64,000 bases of DNA from Pelagibaculum spongiae (lineage in GTDB: Bacteria > Pseudomonadota > Gammaproteobacteria > Enterobacterales > Pelagibaculaceae), in NCBI RefSeq assembly GCF_003097315.1, contig NZ_QDDL01000008.1, positions 1-64,000 on the forward strand, in the 5' to 3' direction. The position numbers and the translations under genes are program-made. The notes under the pieces were generated by a model. The model did not search any database, was not told the DNA's origin, and saw only the letters and a program-made list of their open reading frames with translations. Positions within the stretch are counted from its first letter, which is position 1; every line of letters starts with the position of its first letter. This document shows, one piece after another, positions 29,527 to 38,154 of this stretch.

Positions 29527-30150
29527 TTAAGCGTTGACGATTTCCAGTGCTTTTATACAGGCTTCTCTTTGATACATCCGGTCACGGTACTTTAGCAGTT
29601 TTTCGGGGAGTTCGAATTCAAAGCGCTCAGCCCAATTTAGAGTTTGCGCTAATAAAATATCAGCACAACTGAATTGTTCACCTAATACAAAAGGCTGGTC
29701 TTGAATAAAGTTATCTAACGCAGCTAAAGAGCGTTTGAATTCCCACTTCGCGGTTTCAAACATACCATCAAGTCGATGTTCTTCTGGTAAAACAAACTTA
29801 TGTTTACCTTTGCTCCAAAGCGGCTGTTCTAGGTCGCTCATCATAAAGAAGCAGAAGTCGTCATAGCGCGCTTTTGCTGCAGGATTGTTAATTGGCATAA
29901 GCTGTTTTTCTGGAGCGAGTGCCGCAATATAGTTAACCATGGCAGCACTTTCTGTAAGGATTAATGCACCATCAACCAGTGTTGGTGCTTTGCCCTGACA
30001 GTTAATCTTCAAATATTCTGGATGCCGAGTGCCGCCTGCATCACTGCTGCCAATTTTGACCTCTTGATACTGGTATTCAACAGCTGCTTCTTCCAAGGCC
30101 CACAGCGCACGAAATGAACGAGACTGGCCTGATCCATATAAAGTGATCAT
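29527..30150 (-). CDS. Glutathione S-transferase
   Basis: 207 residues from the ATG at 30150, with AGGA 7 bases upstream. The thioredoxin-like N-domain (MITLYGSGQSRSFRALWALEE, ... KINCQGKAPTLVDG, LTESAAMVNYIA) has the glutathione-contacting ESxA. The helical C-domain ends with FSCADILLAQTLNW. The substrate is unknown. The first ~65 codons and the upstream DNA exist in a second diverged copy at 33328-33630, on the other side of the DUF2339 gene. Confidence 0.9.
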   Translation of the reverse strand: MITLYGSGQSRSFRALWALEEAAVEYQYQEVKIGSSDAGGTRHPEYLKINCQGKAPTLVDGALILTESAAMVNYIAALAPEKQLMPINNPAAKARYDDFCFFMMSDLEQPLWSKGKHKFVLPEEHRLDGMFETAKWEFKRSLAALDNFIQDQPFVLGEQFSCADILLAQTLNWAERFEFELPEKLLKYRDRMYQREACIKALEIVNA

Positions 30151-30356
30151 TGTTTTTCCTAAGATTGAAGTCGGTTGCATCTTATCGGTTTTGCCGGTAG
30201 TTGCCTATAAGAGAGCGCTCAGTGTTCAGAAAAAATTGTGAGGTATGAATCGCTGTGTATGTAAAGCATTTGTTAAACAAATACTTGCAAGTATCGCAAT
30301 AAAATAAAACTTATGAATGAGTTGGCTGTTATTAACTAGGAGAGGTGGTGTTTATA

Positions 30357-30382
30357 AAAAACCTTCGACTGGAAAGGTTTTT
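30357..30382. terminator. Terminator-like hairpin between GST and DUF2339 genes
   Basis: AAAAAACCTT and AAGGTTTTTT pair around an 8-base loop. Together with the palindrome at 30401-30428 it ends the DUF2339 transcript. Confidence 0.75.
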
Positions 30383-30400
30383 TGCTAACCTTTGTTTCAA

Positions 30401-30428
30401 GCTCGCCAAAACTATAGTTTTGACGAGC
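30401..30428. repeat. 28-bp near-perfect palindrome
   Basis: GCTCGCCAAAACTA faces TAGTTTTGACGAGC with one mismatch and no loop, followed on the + strand by CTGCATTTTTT. Probably a transcription-end structure; a protein-binding site is possible. Confidence 0.55.
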
Positions 30429-30500
30429 CTGCATTTTTTGCTATGCCTAGCAAAGTAAATAATTAAGTATAAAGTTTATATTCTATAAACTTGATATTGT

Positions 30501-33338
30501 TTAACTGTTAATAGCATCATCTTCAGCCACATCGTTTACACTTCGTTTGATAATTTTTTGATACCAGAATGTTGCAGCTAAAATAAAGATACCGATCCCC
30601 ATAAATAGCATGACTTTTTGCCATAGCAGTACATTTTCAGCATCAATTAATGCTAGTTTCATAATGCCTAGGAAAATAAGACCAAAGCTAAACTTAACGG
30701 TGGTTAACCGGCGATCTTTAAGGAACAAAATAAGCGCTCCATGAACAGCAAGTACCGGTGCAATCAATATATCCATGCGATAACTGGTAAGAGTAACCAA
30801 CAGGCAGGTATAAGTAATAACACCAATAACATGAAGAGATAATTCGCTATTCTCACCTAAAAACTCACCAACCATCGAAAATTTGAAACGTTGTTCCTTT
30901 TGGTATAGAGCCGCGGCTATATAGATGATGGGAACCAATACATAATAGAGACTATCGGATAACAACAACCATGAGCCTAAAATAAGCCCGCAGCTTATCA
31001 GATGTGCCGCCAAAGTAAGGCGCTTAGCATAGCTCCAAATGTTAACTAGATTAAACAATCCGCCCCAATATAATGCGGCAAAGAGCATTGCTAAAACCAT
31101 ATCGCCATTCACGTTTACTAGCCAAACTGGCCATGCCAGTCCCAGTGCGAATAATCCACAAATGAATACGTACCGATACATGCTATTGGCGCTGTGTTTA
31201 TTTAATAAAAACGCTACGCCATAACAAATCATAAATAATCCTAGGGTGATTATGCCAGCGAAGTTTGGCAAAAAGCTGAGTCCTAAGATTAATAGCGCAC
31301 TCGCTAAACCCACCAAAATTTTGGCTTGCCAGACAATAAATTCATGTTTGATTTTTTGGGCGAAGAATAAAGCGATCATGGGTGGTAACCACGACACCAT
31401 TAAGACATATTCCTCTAGATGACGTATTGCAGATCCAAACCAGCAGATAGGTATAATCAAATAAAAGGCGATCCTTGCACCTTCAGCAACCTTTACCATG
31501 GTGCTGTTTGGTTGGAAGCGGCGGTAGTACTCTGCGAATAGCCATAGCTGCGTCAAAACAGAAATTACGGCACATTTAGCTGCAACTGGTAGTGAGTAAA
31601 AGTGAAAGCTATTGGTGGTAACTGCAATCTGTAGAACATAAATCACCGGTACCAAAACTAATAAGGCGGCAAAAATTTCAATGCTGGCCTGTTTGCAGGC
31701 TGTTGCACGTAATAACAAAGTAAACTGAAGTAGTAGTACTAGCGGTGCAGTCCAGGTACCGAGCCATATGTCGGAGGAAGAAATCAATAAAACAGCTAGC
31801 CAAACGGACTCTAGAAGCTGTAATAGCGGCTTTATTTTTTGCATTGTGAACAGATCAAACGGCTTGCTGCCGTCAATTAAGCGTAACCAAATCCCCATGA
31901 TTAACGCCAAACTAATTGATAGTGTCCAGCCATCAATAGAGGTAAGGGCCGGTAATGGGAAGTAGGGAATTAATGCCATTGCGCCATAAGTCAATGAAAT
32001 TGCAGCCAGCAATTGCCCTTGGTTAATCACCATTGGTAAGGTGTGGCGTCGGCCTAGGTATAATAAGAATAATCCTTCGACTGCCCATGCAATGCCCCAA
32101 TAAGCCTGACTTATTGCACTGACAATGGCAAAAGCCGCCCAGATTGCAGCAACTAAAATGATGAAATGGGTTAACGCATGTTTGATTTTATAGAAAATAT
32201 AACCAGTAGCAGCAGTAATCAATGCGTTGGCAGCAAACACCACACTGACAGAATCTGAAAACAAAGATGTTGCTTGTATAAGGAATAACAGGTTGGTGCC
32301 TACCAAGGCTGCTAAAAACAATAACGACTGTTGCTGGGTGTTGCTGTTTTTGATTATGTTAAAGCTGACATAGGAAAAAAATATCAAGTAGAACAGGTTA
32401 ATAAAGAGCGCAGATAAATGAGTATCATTGACGCCTATTACCCATTCAAGTGCCATCAATACAAAAGCTAAGCTTAAATTAGCCAACCAGGGGCCGACAT
32501 AACGATAACTAATAATTAAACTACTAATGGTAACAAATAGCAGTGAGACTAGATAATAGCTCGGTTGCGCAACCGTTATATTGGATATTATTGGCATCAG
32601 TGCAATGCCAGCAATGCCTAGTGCGGCTACCGTCTTTGTGTCTAACCATAATGTAATCGCGTGGGATGATAATGCGATAAGCAAATACAACATCACAACC
32701 ACTGTGTAAGGGATTGTATTATAAACGCTACCAGCGAAGTAAACGGTACTATAGAGAAGTAATAATCCTAATGAGACGATGGCAGCGGCAAACTCATGAA
32801 ATGATGTTTTCTTTTTAAGAACAATACCTATGCCAATTACAGATAGCGCACCAGCAAAAATTAATAGCGATTTGGCGCCCGCGCCGAGCTGATCGATTAA
32901 CAACTGCATTAAGTAACCAAAACCAGCCAGTGTCAGTCCGATACCTGCTAGCGTTAAAATAAAAATGCCTAGCATTCCACGGTCTTTATAAGATTGATAG
33001 ATTTTAGTTACCGGTGTAAACCAATCAAATATTGTCGACATTAATGTACTAAAGAGCATTTCGAAAGCAGATGGCTCTTTTGGTATTTCAACTTCAACAG
33101 GATTGCTTGCTATCGTTGCTGATCTTGCTTTATTAGGTAATGGCGAAGGTGGTGCGTTGCTATCAATAACTGACGTTACCGCTGATGAAGCAACATTGTT
33201 TGCTAGGTTGGTTTTTGAAGTGATGTCAGGTTCGGTGAATTCATTGATCTTAGTTTCAAGGCGGTCAATGCGATCGGTAAACTGAGCCTTTATTTGGCTG
33301 AGTTCTGATTTAAGTGCATCAATATCATTATTGTTCAA
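30501..33338 (-). CDS. DUF2339 large polytopic membrane protein
   Basis: 945 residues. Residues 1-60 form an amphipathic coiled coil (LKSELSQIKAQFTDRIDRLETKINEF split by charged residues), then a Ser/Pro-rich stretch, then more than twenty hydrophobic segments to the C-terminus, the layout of DUF2339 predicted membrane proteins. Function is unknown. It starts with TTG; AGGA 8 bases upstream supports that choice, and no nearby in-frame ATG competes. Its first 11 bases overlap the end of the truncated GST copy, so its leader and ribosome-binding site are made of GST-derived or junction DNA. Confidence 0.8.
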   Translation of the reverse strand: MNNNDIDALKSELSQIKAQFTDRIDRLETKINEFTEPDITSKTNLANNVASSAVTSVIDSNAPPSPLPNKARSATIASNPVEVEIPKEPSAFEMLFSTLMSTIFDWFTPVTKIYQSYKDRGMLGIFILTLAGIGLTLAGFGYLMQLLIDQLGAGAKSLLIFAGALSVIGIGIVLKKKTSFHEFAAAIVSLGLLLLYSTVYFAGSVYNTIPYTVVVMLYLLIALSSHAITLWLDTKTVAALGIAGIALMPIISNITVAQPSYYLVSLLFVTISSLIISYRYVGPWLANLSLAFVLMALEWVIGVNDTHLSALFINLFYLIFFSYVSFNIIKNSNTQQQSLLFLAALVGTNLLFLIQATSLFSDSVSVVFAANALITAATGYIFYKIKHALTHFIILVAAIWAAFAIVSAISQAYWGIAWAVEGLFLLYLGRRHTLPMVINQGQLLAAISLTYGAMALIPYFPLPALTSIDGWTLSISLALIMGIWLRLIDGSKPFDLFTMQKIKPLLQLLESVWLAVLLISSSDIWLGTWTAPLVLLLQFTLLLRATACKQASIEIFAALLVLVPVIYVLQIAVTTNSFHFYSLPVAAKCAVISVLTQLWLFAEYYRRFQPNSTMVKVAEGARIAFYLIIPICWFGSAIRHLEEYVLMVSWLPPMIALFFAQKIKHEFIVWQAKILVGLASALLILGLSFLPNFAGIITLGLFMICYGVAFLLNKHSANSMYRYVFICGLFALGLAWPVWLVNVNGDMVLAMLFAALYWGGLFNLVNIWSYAKRLTLAAHLISCGLILGSWLLLSDSLYYVLVPIIYIAAALYQKEQRFKFSMVGEFLGENSELSLHVIGVITYTCLLVTLTSYRMDILIAPVLAVHGALILFLKDRRLTTVKFSFGLIFLGIMKLALIDAENVLLWQKVMLFMGIGIFILAATFWYQKIIKRSVNDVAEDDAINS

Positions 33339-33537
33339 AGGTTACGTCCTGTAATTCAACAACTCGTGTTGGTGCTTTACCTTGGCAATTAATCAGCAGA
33401 GATTCTGGATGGTGGCTGCCGTCTGCGTCACTACTATCAATTTTGCCACCTTGGTAATGGTCTTCAACAGCTGATTTTTGTAAAGCCCATAGCGCTTGAA
33501 ATGAAGGCAACTGGCTGGATCTATACGGAGCCATCAT
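33328..33537 (-). pseudogene. Truncated, diverged copy of the GST gene 5' end
   Basis: The 69-codon frame aligns from its first codon with the intact GST at 29527-30150: SFQALWAL against SFRALWAL, then KIDSSDADGSHHPES against KIGSSDAGGTRHPEY, and a shared INCQGKAPT. Homology stops after that and the frame ends inside the DUF2339 start. Upstream DNA is also shared (CATCTTATCGG... and the CA(A/G)TGTTCAG element). It is a partial segmental duplicate that cannot make a working GST. Confidence 0.85.
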
Positions 33538-33629
33538 TGTTTTTTTCCAAAAAATGAACTTGATGACATCTTATCGGCTTTGTCTTTAGCTGCCCAGAGC
33601 GGTTAGGTCAATGTTCAGTTTAAAAATTC

Positions 33630-33651
33630 CATACAGTATTTACACTGTATG
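33630..33651. repeat. Inverted repeat next to the LexA box
   Basis: CATACAG and CTGTATG are perfect 7-base arms around 8 bases. The half-sites are LexA-like but in the opposite order (ACAG..CTGT). The right arm begins 12 bases before the LexA box. Confidence 0.6.
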
Positions 33652-33656
33652 AAACA

Positions 33657-33672
33657 CTGTATATGATTACAG
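33657..33672 (+). promoter_or_regulatory. LexA (SOS) box
   Basis: CTGTATATGATTACAG fits CTGT-N8-ACAG exactly and matches 14 of 16 positions of the E. coli consensus CTGTATATATATACAG. It ends 33 bases before the SulA-like start codon, the usual operator position. Confidence 0.85.
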
Positions 33673-33705
33673 TAAAGCAGCCTAACCAACTGACCAGAGG
33701 CCATA

Positions 33706-34263
33706 ATGATCACCATCAACTCGGTTCGTCGCCAGCATCAGGGCTCGATTTCCATCTCCGGCTTGTGCAAACCCAGTCGGCTGAAGGCGCGTTGGTTATT
33801 GCAGGAAGCAATGATAGCCGCAAGGAGCGGCGGGCTGTTACTTATTGCACCACCACGTTGGGTACAAGAGCTTTTGGCAGAAATGCCCGCATACCGAGAT
33901 AAGGTTTTGCAGGTATTTAGTCATCCAAAATATTCTCAATCTGACTTGTTACACAAGGCATTACAGCAATCGCCTTGTCGAAATATATGGGTCTGGGGTG
34001 ATCAATTTTCTGAATACTCAGATTCACGACTGATTTGCTTTAGCCAGTATTTAACCGCGGCTGCGACTGATTGTTTACAACTGCGAGAAAGTGCAGCTGG
34101 CCTGCGAATTAGTAATGAAATTAGTGGCAGATTCTTTTTGATGGCAAGAGAGCCTAGAGGCGTAAAGAATCCAGCCATTAAAACTGCTCGAAGGCCTGTG
34201 TTTCGGTCAATATTAGCGCCAGTATTAACGCCGCTATTACAGCAGAAGTATATGGCGCTGTAA
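33706..34263 (+). CDS. SulA-like SOS-induced cell-division inhibitor (probable)
   Basis: 185 residues with a GAGG site 5 bases before the ATG. The central part (GGLLLIAPPRWVQELLAEMPAY..., VLQVFSHPKYSQSDLLHKALQQSPCRNIWVWGD) follows the RecA-like layout of SulA: a hydrophobic strand, W(V/T)xx, then a helix and a second hydrophobic strand. Sequence match to E. coli SulA is weak. The case rests on size, fold pattern and a near-consensus LexA box directly upstream. SulA binds FtsZ and blocks division during DNA damage. The C-terminal tail (REPRGVKNPAIKTARRP) is basic and not family-typical. ImuA-like proteins are the alternative. Confidence 0.65.
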   Translation: MITINSVRRQHQGSISISGLCKPSRLKARWLLQEAMIAARSGGLLLIAPPRWVQELLAEMPAYRDKVLQVFSHPKYSQSDLLHKALQQSPCRNIWVWGDQFSEYSDSRLICFSQYLTAAATDCLQLRESAAGLRISNEISGRFFLMAREPRGVKNPAIKTARRPVFRSILAPVLTPLLQQKYMAL

Positions 34264-34267
34264 TTTT

Positions 34268-34361
34268 CTGGGAGCGCAGGCGGCTCAATACGATAGTATT
34301 TAACTTTTTCCGACAAGGATGTGCTTTTAGCACTATGCAGGCGAGTCGCCCGCGCTCCCAG
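34268..34361. repeat. REP/MITE-like inverted-repeat element
   Basis: The 94-bp element is bounded by CTGGGAGCGCAGGC and its inverted copy GCCCGCGCTCCCAG (13 of 14 paired), with an inner GCAGGCGAGTCGCCCGC palindrome at the right end. It is more GC-rich than its surroundings. Terminal inverted repeats with no coding capacity fit a REP-derived or MITE-type element. Confidence 0.65.
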
Positions 34362-34394
34362 TGCTTTGTATTTGTCACGGTGAAAATTAATTAC

Positions 34395-34430
34395 AAAAAA
34401 ACGGCCTATTAAAAAATAGGCCGTTTTTTT
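34395..34430. terminator. Bidirectional terminator
   Basis: AAAAAAACGGCCTATT and AATAGGCCGTTTTTTT form a perfect 16-base stem between the convergent SulA-like and M16 protease genes. Confidence 0.92.
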
Positions 34431-34455
34431 TGTTACTGATTGCTAATAAGAGTAA

Positions 34456-37383
34456 TTACTTATCTTTTGGCAATCCATTAAAACAGCTGGAATCAAAGCA
34501 AACTGCAGCGCTGCCTTTCAACTGTTGGTACTGAGGGTTATCGCGGAATTTTTCTCCCCAGCTTGAAACATCCAAAGGAATCACTTGTGGGTTGGCTAAT
34601 AGTTGTTGATAACTTTCGACTAGCTGATCTTTAGTGACCGCTTCGACTGCCTGAGCAATTCTTTCTCGAAGATCAAAGCTGTAATCTTGCTCTTCGATAC
34701 TGCCAAACAAGCGCCCATTTCTAGCAGCTAAGCTAGTGTCTTTCTTGCGAAGGTCGCCGATTAAGCCTTGCTTGTATTGCATTAAATCTGCATCTGAAAG
34801 CTCGCTCATTGCTTGGCTTTGCTGCTCAAGGAAAGCATCAATTCGTATAGTTAGTTCTTTCGGATCAGCCACTGGTGACTGAATTACAAATACCATACCT
34901 GGGCGATCTTCATAAGGACGAGGGCCAGCAAATACCACATAACCTAACTGCTGCTCAGTACGTAGTTGATTAAAGAATGGGCTGCGTATCATGCGGCCTA
35001 ATAAACCAATTTCAGCACGTTTTTCAATGCTTTTAACTGGGCTCTGGTAATAGCGAATTAGTGTTGAATCAGCATGTTTAATATCTAAATCTAACTGATA
35101 TTGACCGCGGCCTTGCAGTAAATTCAGTGATTCATCAAATCGTTCAGCTGGCTGGCTAGCTAACCAGCCATTGATTTGCTGCGCCTGATCTTTTGCTGTG
35201 TCAGCATCGATATTGCCAAAGAACAGCATTTCTTGATGCAGTTTTGAAAGCAATTGCTGGCGATATTTTTCAATTTGCTCTGGTGTTACCTGAGCCACTG
35301 CTTTTAGCAACTTGCTAGAATCCCAAGCGCGATTAAATAAAGCATCTCGCAAGCCTGACGAAGCCTGACGGAAAGGTTTATCAAAGGACTGGTTGTTAAT
35401 ATCTTCTTCCAGCTGATGACGTTCTAGCTCTAGAATTTCTGGATTAATCGGAGTGTTTTTTAGTGCTTCAACCACTGCTTTCATTAATACCAGCTGTTTA
35501 TCGCTATAACCTGAAACTGATAAATTCAAACCTTCTCGACTAATAGACAACCCATAGCCAAGCCCTGCTTCGGCTGCTGGATAAGCGTATTCATTGAGAC
35601 TACGGCGAACCAGAGAAGTTAATAATGAACCGTAAACTACATTTTCTGGTGATGCTGAAGCAACCGGTGTTGAAAGGCGTAGATTAATATAAGCCCGTGG
35701 TCGCTGGAATTTATTGTCATGCATAAACCAGGCAGTTAATCCCGGCTGATTAATTAATTGCTCCGGTTGTTGCTGGTCAGTAGCATCAATTACCTTGAGG
35801 TTTTCTGGTACAAACGGGTTAGCCTTAGCAATATCTAATGCTTGGTCTGGGCGCGCTTGCTCTAATTGCTTCAAATAGCTATTAGATAATGGTTTCATTG
35901 AAAATTTAGTGCCGTACCACTGCTCGCTTTGGTCGGTTTCAAGCCCTTTAGCAACCACAACTTGCCGCAAGTTTTGCGGGGTCATTCGCTCCAAATAATT
36001 ATTAATTAATGCAGGAGAAAATGTTTCGAAGCGATAACCTTGTTTTAGCAGGTATTTGGCTGGGGTATTTTGCATTGCAGCCGCTAAGCCAGATGCAGTT
36101 CCAGAAGGACTGCCCTTGGATTGGAATTGAAAGCTTAAATCAGAAAGCTTGGTTTGTTCTTGGAAAATTGATTCTCGAATACCGCGGCTGTGAATTAAAT
36201 GTAAATAGCCAAAAACTGTTTCAGTAATCGCATCGATATTTTCCAGCCCTGCAGGTGTCAGGCTCATATTAATGCTGAAGTTACTATATTCACCAGGAAC
36301 ATCACGACCACCAGCGCCTAAAGAATCAATCCAGCCTTTGCTTTTTAATAAACTGTGTAAACTACCTTGCCCTTCATGCCCTAACAGCTTGCCTAAATAC
36401 TGCAATGGCTTTTCAGCTTCATGGCCAACTAATGTTGGTAGCGGAAATTCCAGTAATAAATCTCGAGTATCAGCAAGTGGCTCTAGATTAATTCGAACCC
36501 CCTTTTGTTTTGCGGTGTAAGGCTCAATACCAATTGAATTATCGGTTGATGGGCCTTCAGGCACACCTTTAAATGAAGCCATTGCCCAGCTTTCTAATGT
36601 ATCTAAATCTTCTTTACCGGAGATCACAACACTCAGGTTGCCTGAAACATAATAGGTATCGTAAAAGTCTTTCAAGTCCTGCCACAGTGAAGTGCCATCT
36701 TCATTATTCAGTGTTTGCAGGTTACCAATCGAAAATTTGCTCGCTGGGTGCTCAGGGTTAGCGGTTTGGCCAAGTGCGAGGTAATTTCTCCAGCCATCTT
36801 CTTTGGCATGCAGTTTATATTCGGAATCGACTGCATTTCGCTCACGATCTACATATGCAGGGTCTAGCTTAGGCGATACGAAAAACTGAGCTAACTGATC
36901 GAGTGCTGGCTGTAATTGCTGGGCATTAATATCGAAAAAATAATTGGTGTGGGTGCGTGAAGTAAATGCGTTGGCCCCACCACCATTTGCCTGAATAAAT
37001 TTGAAGTAGCCATCAACTTCTGGGTACTTGGCATTGCCAAGGAACAACATGTGCTCCAGAAAGTGCGCTAAACCATTGCGGTTATCAGGGTCTTGCCAAC
37101 TGCCTGCTGCCACATTAACTGCCGCTGCGGCCTTATCGGCTTCTTCATCTGAAATGAGTAACAGCTGCATGCCGTTATCCAAGCTCAAATAACGATATTG
37201 ACGCATATCCGCCGGACTTTTAATCACAATCTGGTCGGCTGGATTGGCTGCTTGGGTGACTGAATCTGCAACAGGATCCGCTGGATAAATTAGGTCAGTG
37301 ACCGTTTTAATCGGGTTTTGTCCACAACCTGATAAAACCAGTGCACCGGAAATAACTAAAGGTAAAAGTCGAAGTTTGGGCAT
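34456..37383 (-). CDS. Pitrilysin-like M16 zinc protease, lipoprotein
   Basis: 975 residues. The signal ends in the lipobox LSGC (Cys20). The inverted zinc motif HFLEH (His107, Glu110, His111) and the third ligand Glu188, 77 residues on as in pitrilysin, are present in the first M16 domain; three further M16-like domains without the motif follow, as in protease III and insulysin. Enterobacterial PtrA is a soluble periplasmic protein; here a lipid anchor is predicted. It would degrade small peptides in the periplasm. Single gene. Confidence 0.92.
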   Translation of the reverse strand: MPKLRLLPLVISGALVLSGCGQNPIKTVTDLIYPADPVADSVTQAANPADQIVIKSPADMRQYRYLSLDNGMQLLLISDEEADKAAAAVNVAAGSWQDPDNRNGLAHFLEHMLFLGNAKYPEVDGYFKFIQANGGGANAFTSRTHTNYFFDINAQQLQPALDQLAQFFVSPKLDPAYVDRERNAVDSEYKLHAKEDGWRNYLALGQTANPEHPASKFSIGNLQTLNNEDGTSLWQDLKDFYDTYYVSGNLSVVISGKEDLDTLESWAMASFKGVPEGPSTDNSIGIEPYTAKQKGVRINLEPLADTRDLLLEFPLPTLVGHEAEKPLQYLGKLLGHEGQGSLHSLLKSKGWIDSLGAGGRDVPGEYSNFSINMSLTPAGLENIDAITETVFGYLHLIHSRGIRESIFQEQTKLSDLSFQFQSKGSPSGTASGLAAAMQNTPAKYLLKQGYRFETFSPALINNYLERMTPQNLRQVVVAKGLETDQSEQWYGTKFSMKPLSNSYLKQLEQARPDQALDIAKANPFVPENLKVIDATDQQQPEQLINQPGLTAWFMHDNKFQRPRAYINLRLSTPVASASPENVVYGSLLTSLVRRSLNEYAYPAAEAGLGYGLSISREGLNLSVSGYSDKQLVLMKAVVEALKNTPINPEILELERHQLEEDINNQSFDKPFRQASSGLRDALFNRAWDSSKLLKAVAQVTPEQIEKYRQQLLSKLHQEMLFFGNIDADTAKDQAQQINGWLASQPAERFDESLNLLQGRGQYQLDLDIKHADSTLIRYYQSPVKSIEKRAEIGLLGRMIRSPFFNQLRTEQQLGYVVFAGPRPYEDRPGMVFVIQSPVADPKELTIRIDAFLEQQSQAMSELSDADLMQYKQGLIGDLRKKDTSLAARNGRLFGSIEEQDYSFDLRERIAQAVEAVTKDQLVESYQQLLANPQVIPLDVSSWGEKFRDNPQYQQLKGSAAVCFDSSCFNGLPKDK

Positions 37384-37759
37384 TCTGGATCCTGTCAGAG
37401 TTTAAATGTTGTTGAAAATTAATTGTTAAATGTATGGCTGATTTGCTGTGGCCAACACACCTGTTGGCACAACCTTTGAGCATAGCTATCTGTTTTGCTC
37501 TTGGCTGATACGGATATATGCCGACAATCAATCAGACTCAAGAATCAACCAAAATAGTCAAAGGGTAGTTTTAAATAGCGCTTTCAGATAACGGTTTAGA
37601 CAAGGACGGTAACCCAAAGGTCAGGGCTTGTCTGTTATTTGATAATAGCGAGAAAAACAGAGCAACCATCTGCTGAGCAATCTATGGCTTTTATCTATAG
37701 CAGATGGTGCAACCGAATTAGAAGTTGTTCGATGGTTTTTTAGCGATGGTAATAAAAAA

Positions 37760-38020
37760 TTATTGTTTTTTAATGAAATAGAGCAGCGGCTCAGACTCGA
37801 TATCGCTGAAGATCATGTCATGACCAAGAAAATTGCAAAATTTAGGGATGTCACGCGTGGTCGCCGGATCGGTGGCAATCACTTTAAGAATTTCACCAGG
37901 CTGCATATCGCGCACAGCATTGTGCAGCATCATCACCGGTTCCGGGCAGTAGAGTCCCGAAGTGTCTAAAAGGTGCTGGTGCTCGGGCAAGTGGGTCGGT
38001 GATTCAGGTGTTGTGCTCAT
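37760..38020 (-). CDS. tusA: Sulfurtransferase TusA family protein
   Basis: 86 residues from the ATG at 38020 (a TTG at 38050 is possible but less likely). The active motif [15 protein letters not shown] contains Cys25 in the CPxP box. TusA passes sulfur from IscS to the tRNA 2-thiouridine pathway. The N-terminal 18 residues are longer than usual. It is divergent from glnE, whose start is 135 bases away. Confidence 0.9.
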   Translation of the reverse strand: MSTTPESPTHLPEHQHLLDTSGLYCPEPVMMLHNAVRDMQPGEILKVIATDPATTRDIPKFCNFLGHDMIFSDIESEPLLYFIKKQ

Positions 38021-38154
38021 AGGGTGACAGTTTTTCTGCAGCAGTTTCAAAGTTGCGACTTATATTACACCACGAACGCTGTCTCGGCTGCCAATTGCTG
38101 CTTTGGGTGCTGCCGGTTATGATCCTTGTCATGCCCGCCAGCCACGTGGTTGTT

